DNA of 19,107 bases from JBEAUL01 sp041161475 (GTDB taxonomy: Bacteria; Pseudomonadota; Gammaproteobacteria; UBA6186; Azoamicaceae), in assembly GCA_041161475.1 (NCBI GenBank), contig JBEAUL010000035.1, positions 1-19,107 of the forward strand, read 5' to 3'. A program made the position numbers and the translations under genes. Below, piece by piece: positions 13,454-19,107 of this stretch. The notes below the pieces were generated by a model. The model saw only the letters and a list, made by a program, of their open reading frames with translations, was not told the origin of the DNA and made no database searches. Within the stretch, counting starts at the first letter, position 1. Each line of letters begins with the position of its first letter.

Positions 13454-14281
13454 ATGCGCATTAAAAAAAACATCATTGTGTGTGCTTCGGTGTGTGTTAT
13501 ATGGCCACAATTGGCGCTTGCCGCGTTGGTTAAACAGGAGACAAATACAAAGGCATGGTATGGCAATGGGCAAACAACCCCATTTTATAGGGCACTCAAT
13601 GGGAGCGAATCTTTAACACCCGATGAAGTCAAACGCATAGAAAAAATGTCTCCTGCCAAAGATTACGATCGCCCATATGTGCGTTACGATGTGGCCTTGG
13701 GCCGTAAAAGTGTGAGCGGCATACTCAATTTATCTGACAATTCTTATTCTCAAGCACAGGCACAAGTCAATCAACCCAGTGTCAGAAATAATCAGCGGAA
13801 TTCGCTGTTTGCGGTTGGATATGATTGGAACCCTTTCCGTTTTGATGTTGAGTATGTCTGGACAAAAAAGTTTACTTACAGTGCCAATCCTGTGTTTAAA
13901 TCTCCTGCCCCGGCAATGTCATTGAATGCGGTGATTTCTAACAAAGTATTGTTGATGAATTTTTATTTAGATTATCGGAGTTTTGCCGATCATATTTATC
14001 CGTATGCCATGTTTAGTGCCGGAGGCGTTTACAATACGGTTCAAACTACCCTAACCAATCCCCAGGCGGGCAGAGGATTAACGCCAACCACGCATAATTT
14101 TAGTCTTGCTTTTGGTGGTGGGGGTGGCATACGCTTAGGTGTCACCAGAAGTCTCTTTTTTGATTTACATTTTCGGTATGTGAAAGCAGGGCATGTGAAT
14201 TTTAGACCAGAACCCAGCATGTATTTAAGAGGCAACCATAGCTTTTATTGGTACGGTTTGGGATTGATCTATCTACTGTAA
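13454..14281 (+). CDS. Outer-membrane beta-barrel protein
   Basis: The 275-residue product starts with a typical signal peptide (RIKK, hydrophobic core, cleavage after ALA at about residue 23). Mature protein has alternating aromatic and polar residues in strand-like segments (about 75-95, 117-140, 160-185, 190-210, 220-245, 250-275), several glycine-rich turns (FGGGGGIRLG) and a final strand WYGLGLIYLL. This fits a small 8-stranded beta-barrel of the OmpA-like/P44-Msp type, but I cannot name the family. The last residue is Leu rather than the preferred Phe. Residues 24-70 lack strand character and may form a plug or periplasmic segment. ATG 13454 begins two bases after the ihfB stop, with G-runs as ribosome site, so it is probably translated from the ihfB transcript. 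The 3' end overlaps ispB by nine bases. Confidence 0.78.
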   Translation: MRIKKNIIVCASVCVIWPQLALAALVKQETNTKAWYGNGQTTPFYRALNGSESLTPDEVKRIEKMSPAKDYDRPYVRYDVALGRKSVSGILNLSDNSYSQAQAQVNQPSVRNNQRNSLFAVGYDWNPFRFDVEYVWTKKFTYSANPVFKSPAPAMSLNAVISNKVLLMNFYLDYRSFADHIYPYAMFSAGGVYNTVQTTLTNPQAGRGLTPTTHNFSLAFGGGGGIRLGVTRSLFFDLHFRYVKAGHVNFRPEPSMYLRGNHSFYWYGLGLIYLL

Positions 14282-15283
14282 GCGACTTAAGGCATAGCGT
14301 GCCAAGGCAATGGCACCTTCTTTAAACGTGCTATTGGGCAAAACAGACAGCGCTGCAATGGCTCGATTCACCGCATGTTCAGCGACTGTGTAAGCTTGTT
14401 GAATCGCATCGCTGTGGCGTATAGCGACTTTAATGGCGTTAATCTGTTCTTGCGTTGGTGTGCTGGACAGAATGCTGGAGCGAATAAGCGCTTTTGTTTC
14501 GACAGAGCCTTGCTCGTACAAATACAGCAATGGCAGGGTCACTTTTCCTTCTTTTAGGTCTTGTAAAGGATTTTTACCCAAGGTTTTATCATCGCTTTGG
14601 TAGTCTAAAATGTCGTCTACAATTTGAAAGGCGAGACCCACTTGTAGGCCATAATTGGCTAAACCTGCTTCTACAGCCTCAGGCATTTCTGCCAAGATAG
14701 CCCCCAATTGGGCTGCGGTTTCGAATAATTTTGCTGTTTTCGACTGAATAATCTTTAAATAATTCGCTTGGCTTAGCTCAGGATTGTGGCGATTGAGCAA
14801 TTGTTGGGCTTCTCCTTCAGCCAAACAATTGGTTGTATTGGCAAAACAATCCATGACACGTAATTGTTTGGTGTGGGTCATAAGCTGAAAAGCGCGAGAG
14901 TATAAAAAATCGCCCACTAAAATGGCGGCTTCGTTGCCAAAACGGGTATGGGCTGTTGGTTTACCCCTGCGCAGTGCGCTATTGTCGACCACATCATCGT
15001 GTAATAAGGTGGCTGTGTGAATATATTCAATCACCGTTCCCAGGGTAATATGGTCTTTTCCCTGATAACCGCAGGCACGTGCGCACAGTAAGAGCATTAG
15101 GGGGCGCAGACATTTTCCCCCTTGAGAGAAAAGATGGTCGGTAATTGTATTAACCAGCTGTGCTGTTGAGTGTGTCTGTGTTTTTATTGAAGACAGCAAC
15201 AACTCAAAATCAACACGCACGGGTTCGACAAGCACATCGAAGGCGCTATGCTTGGATAAACTTGTCTTATCAGTTGAATTCAA
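14273..15283 (-). CDS. ispB: Octaprenyl diphosphate synthase (trans-polyprenyl synthase)
   Basis: IspB elongates farnesyl diphosphate with isopentenyl diphosphate to make the polyprenyl side chain of ubiquinone. The aspartate-rich motifs are intact: FARM-type TLLHDDVVDNSALRRGK and second motif QIVDDILDYQSD. GGKCLRP, LVGDFLYSRAFQLM, EGEAQQLLN, YLKIIQSKTAKLFE and GKNPLQDLKEGKVTLPLL are family landmarks. Start choice is uncertain: no ATG fits. TTG 15283 gives 336 residues and GTG 15235 gives 320; E. coli IspB has 323. Neither has a ribosome site. ATG 15421 would give 382 residues and covers the divergent gene's promoter region, so I rejected it. Chain length (C40 or other) cannot be told from sequence alone. 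The 3' end overlaps the outer-membrane gene by nine bases. Confidence 0.93.
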   Translation of the reverse strand: MNSTDKTSLSKHSAFDVLVEPVRVDFELLLSSIKTQTHSTAQLVNTITDHLFSQGGKCLRPLMLLLCARACGYQGKDHITLGTVIEYIHTATLLHDDVVDNSALRRGKPTAHTRFGNEAAILVGDFLYSRAFQLMTHTKQLRVMDCFANTTNCLAEGEAQQLLNRHNPELSQANYLKIIQSKTAKLFETAAQLGAILAEMPEAVEAGLANYGLQVGLAFQIVDDILDYQSDDKTLGKNPLQDLKEGKVTLPLLYLYEQGSVETKALIRSSILSSTPTQEQINAIKVAIRHSDAIQQAYTVAEHAVNRAIAALSVLPNSTFKEGAIALARYALSRLQ

Positions 15284-15309
15284 AATACACAAACAAAAAC
15301 AAAAACGAT

Positions 15310-15337
15310 TGTATATTAAACCAAGTGTTAAAAGCAA
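15310..15337 (-). promoter_or_regulatory. Candidate ispB promoter
   Basis: On the minus strand TTGCTT (15337-15332) and TATACA (15315-15310) are separated by 16 bases. Transcription would start near 15303, some 20 bases before TTG 15283. This argues that the ispB start is at or after 15283 and not at 15421. Confidence 0.42.
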
Positions 15338-15360
15338 TTTATACCTGGATTGAGTATTAG

Positions 15361-15390
15361 TTGACTTGCTTAAGATTAATTTGTCAAGAT
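15361..15390 (+). promoter_or_regulatory. Weak candidate pilS promoter
   Basis: TTGACT (15361-15366) matches 5 of 6 bases of the -35 consensus. After 18 bases CAAGAT (15385-15390) is only a poor -10. It lies 49-78 bases before the pilS ATG. Position and the -35 are the only support. Confidence 0.25.
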
Positions 15391-15438
15391 GAGGTGCTCT
15401 CTTCCAATAATATGGTTTCATTTACGCAAGGAAGCGTT

Positions 15439-17094
15439 ATGCCACTGTTTCGGAATTTTTCTCGCTATCACACTGCTTCTGACGAAGCACTCAGCTTTTT
15501 AGACGATTCACAAACTTGGATACCGCTTGAGGTCTATAACCTCTATCGAACGGCTATTGCTGCCATTTTAAATTTACTGTTTTTGTTGACGAGTATTCCT
15601 GAATTCAGTAAATATTTTGATATTTTGCCCAGCAAAATGCCCGCTTATCTGGGAGTTACTTTATACAGTTACCTGGGATTCAGTTTGGTTTGTCATTTGT
15701 TTACAAAAATACGGCAACCAAGGTATTGGATCCAAGCACTTTTGCAAATTTTGGTTGATATTCTGGTTTTTACCTTGTTAATGCAGGCAAATAAGGGGCT
15801 CGCTACAGGATTATCCACTTTATTGGTGATTGTGATTTGTGCTGCCAGTGTTTTACTGTCTAGTCGTCTGGCATTTTTATGTGCAGCCTTGGCAACCATT
15901 AGCGTGCTTTTAGACCAAATTTTTCAGCAGATTTTGGGTGGATTTTCCCAAACAAACTACCCGCAAGCGGGTGCGCTCGGCATGGTTTTTTTTGTTACCG
16001 CAGGGATTATTAAATTTTTCTCAAAGAAATTGGCGATGAATGCCCAATTGGTTTTTGATAACCAAGTTGCGGTTAGGCGTCTGCAGCGCTTAAGTAGCCA
16101 TGTTGTAGAGCGTGTGAAGATAGGTACACTGGTGATAGATGAAGAAGAGCGTGTTACCTTAGCCAATGCTGCTGCGATACAGTTACTTAAAACACAGCGC
16201 ACTGCCATAGAGCAAGCAGCGTTAGCAACCTTGTTGCCTACTTTGTATCAAAAAGTGGCGCGTTGGAAAAATCATGAAAAAGAAGCATTTTCACCTTTTT
16301 CTTTGACGGAAAAAGGGCCAGTGGTGGTCATTAGTTTGCATTCACTCAGTGATGTGTATGGAGAGAGTACGCTGATTTTTATAGAAGATTTATCCGATCA
16401 CCTAAAAGAATCTCAAGAAATGAAGTTGGCTGCCATGGGACGATTAACAGCGACAATTGCCCATGAGATTCGGAACCCTTTAATGGCTATTTTTCACGCT
16501 ACCCAATTGCTTTCAGAGTCGAAGCACTTAGGTGAAGAAGAGAAACGCTTATTGAATATTATTGAGGACAATACGAAAAGAACCAATGCGGTTACGCAAA
16601 ATATTTTACTGTTGTCTCGGGCCAAACCGTCAGAGCCGAGTCATATTCAGTTAAAAGATTGGTTAAAGGATTTGTTAGAAGACTTTAAGTTGCCAAATGC
16701 TGTGCCATTGCAGGCAAAAATCAAGGTGCCAGCCAGTTTATCTGTCTGGTTTGATGCCGATCAATTAAGACAAGTGCTGGTTAACTTAATAGAAAATGGT
16801 GCCCGGTACAGCCTACAAGCCTGTGGTGAGGCCAAGCTGGTATTAGAAAGCGGCTTCACGGAGGATGGTCAAACACCTTATTTGGACATCATTGATTTTG
16901 GGCCTGGGGTTTCTGAAGAACTGGAGTTGGCCATTTTTGAGCCATTTTTTACAACAGATCAACGAGGTAATGGCTTGGGCCTGTTTATCGTGAAATCGTT
17001 GTGTGAATTGAATAAAGCCCAGATCCGTTATCAAATGGATAAACAACATAGGAGTTGTTTTCGTATCACATTTTCACATACAGGTGACGCATGA
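15439..17094 (+). CDS. pilS: Sensor histidine kinase PilS
   Basis: PilS is the inner-membrane sensor kinase that phosphorylates PilR to control type IV pilin transcription. The 551-residue protein has about six membrane helices (roughly 34-54, 69-89, 95-116, 123-144, 145-166, 177-194), a PAS-like domain (about 225-315), a HisKA domain with H342 in ATIAHEIRNPLMAIFHA, and an ATPase domain with N-box NLIENGARYS (N449, N453), G1 box DFGPGV and G2 box GNGLGL. The six-helix sensor, PAS and AHEIRNPL combination and the following NtrC-type regulator make PilS the best call; other six-helix kinases are a lesser alternative. ATG 15439 has AAGGA six bases upstream; ATG 15412 has none. It overlaps pilR by four bases (ATGA). 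Confidence 0.88.
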   Translation: MPLFRNFSRYHTASDEALSFLDDSQTWIPLEVYNLYRTAIAAILNLLFLLTSIPEFSKYFDILPSKMPAYLGVTLYSYLGFSLVCHLFTKIRQPRYWIQALLQILVDILVFTLLMQANKGLATGLSTLLVIVICAASVLLSSRLAFLCAALATISVLLDQIFQQILGGFSQTNYPQAGALGMVFFVTAGIIKFFSKKLAMNAQLVFDNQVAVRRLQRLSSHVVERVKIGTLVIDEEERVTLANAAAIQLLKTQRTAIEQAALATLLPTLYQKVARWKNHEKEAFSPFSLTEKGPVVVISLHSLSDVYGESTLIFIEDLSDHLKESQEMKLAAMGRLTATIAHEIRNPLMAIFHATQLLSESKHLGEEEKRLLNIIEDNTKRTNAVTQNILLLSRAKPSEPSHIQLKDWLKDLLEDFKLPNAVPLQAKIKVPASLSVWFDADQLRQVLVNLIENGARYSLQACGEAKLVLESGFTEDGQTPYLDIIDFGPGVSEELELAIFEPFFTTDQRGNGLGLFIVKSLCELNKAQIRYQMDKQHRSCFRITFSHTGDA

Positions 17095-18452
17095 AAAAGC
17101 CTTGTGTTTTGGTTGTAGATGATGAGCCCGATTTAAGAGAGCTTTTAGGGATTACTCTGGCACGATTGAATATGTATGCCTGTAAGGCCTCTGATGTGGC
17201 AAGTGCTAAAAAGTGTATAGAGTCGCAGTCTTTTGATTTATGCTTAACTGATTTGCGTTTGCCCGATGGCAGTGGTTTGGATTTAATCACCTATATTCAA
17301 CAAAAAAGCCCTAATACACCCGTTGCAGTCATTACCGCCCATGCGAGTGTGGATACGGCGATTCAAGCCTTAAAGAATGGCGCGTTTGATTTTGTCATGA
17401 AACCCATTGATATTCAATTACTGAGAAATTTAGTTAAAACAGCGGTAAAAATAAAAGATTTGGATGCTAAAAAATATGGCGAAGACAAGTTAATTGGTGA
17501 ATCGGAAGTCATTCAGTCTTTAAAAAATAAAATTGTCCGATTGGCCAGAAGTCAGGCGCCTATTTATATCAGTGGGCCTTCTGGGGCTGGCAAAGAGCTG
17601 GTGGCCCGTTTAATCCATGAATCGGGTCCCAGAGCAGACAAGCCGTTTATCCCTGTAAATTGTGGGGCCATTTCTCGTGAGCTGATGGAAAGTGAGTTTT
17701 TTGGCCATAAAAAGGGCAGCTTTACAGGGGCCATTCAAGACAAGGTGGGTTTTTTTCAGGCGGCCCAAGATGGTACCCTTTTTTTAGATGAGGTTGCAGA
17801 ATTACCGCTAGACATGCAGGTTAAGCTGTTACGCGCCATCCAAGAAAAGGCGGTGCGTCCCGTTGGGAGTGCAACAGAAGTGGTTGTTGATGTACGCATA
17901 CTCAGCGCTACCCATAAAAATTTAAAGGCCTTGGTTGCCGAAAAATTGTTTAGGGAAGATCTGTTTTATCGTATTAACGTCATAGAAATCGTTGTGCCCA
18001 GTTTAAAAGAGCGGCAGTCTGACATTCCCTTATTGGCCAATTATATCTTGGATACTTTTGCTCAAAAAATGCATATTAAAAAGCCAGTGCTAGAAAAAGG
18101 GGCCTTGTTGGCATTACAACGCCATGCTTTTCCGGGGAACGTGCGTGAATTGGAGAATATTCTAGAGCGGGCCGTTACCTTGTGCGATCATGGCGTGATT
18201 ACCACAGAAGCCTTGCAATTACCGGAAGGCTCGGTGCATTTATCCGCAGAGAATGCGGGGATAACAGGTGGGCATATCCCGGTATTTGATTGGGAACAAG
18301 AAAGTTTAGAATCTTACTTAGATAATATTTCTCGAGAAGCGATTGAGCGTGCTTTGCAAAAAACCAAGGGAAATAAAACGCTCACGGCGAAGTTGTTGGG
18401 TATGTCGTTGCGCGCTTTGCGGTATCGCTTAAAAAAGTTGGGATTGGAATAG
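17091..18452 (+). CDS. pilR: Sigma-54-dependent response regulator PilR
   Basis: PilR is an NtrC-family activator of sigma-54 promoters, classically of pilA. The 453-residue protein has a receiver domain (1-120) with acidic D10/D11, phosphoacceptor D54 in LCLTDLRLPDG and K104, then an AAA+ domain (about 135-365) with Walker A GPSGAGKE (162-169), sigma-54-contacting loop GSFTGA (209-214, GAFTGA variant), Walker B LFLDE (D233, E234) and arginine finger region FREDLFYRINV, and a Fis-type helix-turn-helix at the C-terminus (GNKTLTAKLLGMSLRALRYRL). The ALRYRLKKLGLE ending is typical of PilR. The start overlaps the pilS stop (ATGA), so translation is coupled. No sigma-54 promoter target was identified in this window. 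Confidence 0.9.
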   Translation: MKKPCVLVVDDEPDLRELLGITLARLNMYACKASDVASAKKCIESQSFDLCLTDLRLPDGSGLDLITYIQQKSPNTPVAVITAHASVDTAIQALKNGAFDFVMKPIDIQLLRNLVKTAVKIKDLDAKKYGEDKLIGESEVIQSLKNKIVRLARSQAPIYISGPSGAGKELVARLIHESGPRADKPFIPVNCGAISRELMESEFFGHKKGSFTGAIQDKVGFFQAAQDGTLFLDEVAELPLDMQVKLLRAIQEKAVRPVGSATEVVVDVRILSATHKNLKALVAEKLFREDLFYRINVIEIVVPSLKERQSDIPLLANYILDTFAQKMHIKKPVLEKGALLALQRHAFPGNVRELENILERAVTLCDHGVITTEALQLPEGSVHLSAENAGITGGHIPVFDWEQESLESYLDNISREAIERALQKTKGNKTLTAKLLGMSLRALRYRLKKLGLE

Positions 18453-18503
18453 CTGGGCTGGGGTGCCTCTTAACAGCAGTGGGTCTGCGTGGTACCATAA
18501 ATC

Positions 18504-19107
18504 ATGAACGTGCAATTGTTGAAATCCACTACATTAGTTAGTTTGATGACCCTTGTTTCTCGAGTGCTGGGTTTTGTGCGCGATATGGTAACTGCCTATC
18601 TCTTTGGGCCAGGAATAGGGGTAGATGCCTTTGTTGTGGCCTCTAAAATCCCGAATTTTATGCGTAGATTGTTTGCCGAAGGCGCTTTTTCCCAAGCCTT
18701 TGTGCCCATTTTGTCTGAATATCGTCACCAAACAGATATGGCAACCACACGCTTATTTATCGACAGGGTGACGGGGGCCTTGTCTACAGTGCTCTTCTTC
18801 GTTACCGCGCTGGGTGTTTTGGCTGCACCCATGTGGGTCATGATTTTTGCACCAGGGTTCAGTGACGATGTGCAAAAATACACGCTAACCGTAGAAATGT
18901 TGCGTATCACCTTTCCTTATCTGTTGTTTATTTCGCTTACCGCGATGGCAGGGGGTATATTAAACGCCTACGGGCAATTCGCGGTGCCTGCTTTTACCCC
19001 TGTTTTTTTAAATCTAAGTTTGATTGGGTCGGCACTCTGGTTGGCGCCTTATTGTGCGGAGCCCATCGAAGCATTGGCCTGGGGTACTTTTATTGGGGGT
19101 CTTGTTC
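18504..19107 (+). CDS. murJ: Lipid II flippase MurJ (3' partial)
   Basis: MurJ flips the peptidoglycan precursor lipid II across the inner membrane. The reading frame from ATG 18504 remains open to the window edge, so only the first 201 residues of roughly 510 are visible. It starts MNVQLLKSTTLVSLMT and continues with SRVLGFVRD (R20, R26, D27), VDAFVVA, KIPNFMRRLFAEGAFSQAFVP (conserved arginine pair and signature), APGF, RITFPYLLFISL and NAYGQFAVPAFTPVFLNL, all of which match E. coli MurJ (MviN). Alternating hydrophobic segments form the first five or so membrane helices. No strong ribosome site is visible (GTGGT at 18490-18494 is weak). It follows pilR by 51 bases, in which I see no terminator, so read-through is possible. 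Confidence 0.93.
   Translation, partial: MNVQLLKSTTLVSLMTLVSRVLGFVRDMVTAYLFGPGIGVDAFVVASKIPNFMRRLFAEGAFSQAFVPILSEYRHQTDMATTRLFIDRVTGALSTVLFFVTALGVLAAPMWVMIFAPGFSDDVQKYTLTVEMLRITFPYLLFISLTAMAGGILNAYGQFAVPAFTPVFLNLSLIGSALWLAPYCAEPIEALAWGTFIGGLV

Noticed and set aside
15284..15421. ATG 15421 as the ispB start (382 residues)
   Set aside because: It adds about 60 residues absent from the family and spans both the likely ispB promoter and the divergent pilS control region.
1..19107. CRISPR arrays, insertion sequences, prophage genes, tRNA or rRNA genes
   Set aside because: No regularly spaced repeats, transposase or integrase motifs, or cloverleaf/rRNA segments were seen on either strand by eye.

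Overview
The window is a compact stretch of chromosome from a gammaproteobacterium. GroEL, RpoS, IHF-beta, Coq7, IspB, DusB, AccBC, ThyA/FolA and MurJ all have clearly gammaproteobacterial sequences. The GroEL central and C-terminal sequence, the modest GC content and the shuffled housekeeping neighbourhoods suggest a Legionellales-like lineage (Legionella/Coxiella/Berkiella-type). That placement is inferred from remembered sequences, not from a search.

Layout. (1) 1-993: C-terminal part of a GGDEF-EAL cyclic-di-GMP enzyme, cut by the window edge. (2) 1062-4182, + strand: lgt-thyA-folA and an unrecognised 326-residue helical protein, apparently one operon. (3) 7040-4185, - strand: accB-accC-dusB, without the prmA and fis genes often found at this locus. 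(4) 7041-7460: the only long non-coding stretch, carrying dyads and the likely tandem heat-shock and vegetative promoters of groES-groEL (7461-9452), which ends in a strong terminator. (5) 9565-9906: C-terminal remnant of a DUF4143 ATPase. (6) 10779-9915, - strand: coq7 and a DUF2970 membrane protein, divergent from a DUF47/PhoU-like gene (10816-11493). (7) A bidirectional terminator, then rpoS and a small ZapB-like coiled-coil gene on the - strand. (8) ihfB and an outer-membrane beta-barrel gene, divergent from rpoS across mirror-image -10 elements. (9) ispB on the - strand, then pilS-pilR and the start of murJ on the + strand.

Together the genes cover lipoprotein maturation and peptidoglycan precursor export (lgt, murJ), thymidylate/folate metabolism (thyA, folA), the first step of fatty-acid synthesis (accBC), ubiquinone synthesis (ispB makes the side chain, coq7 hydroxylates the ring), protein folding (groESL), and global or surface regulation (rpoS, ihfB, pilSR, c-di-GMP).

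I found no CRISPR array, insertion sequence, prophage, tRNA or rRNA. Nothing here looks like a complete new defence or secretion system. The most unusual items are the unknown 326-residue gene, the mirrored rpoS/ihfB promoter region, the DUF4143 relic, the altered Lgt arginine, and several classical gene neighbourhoods that have been split.
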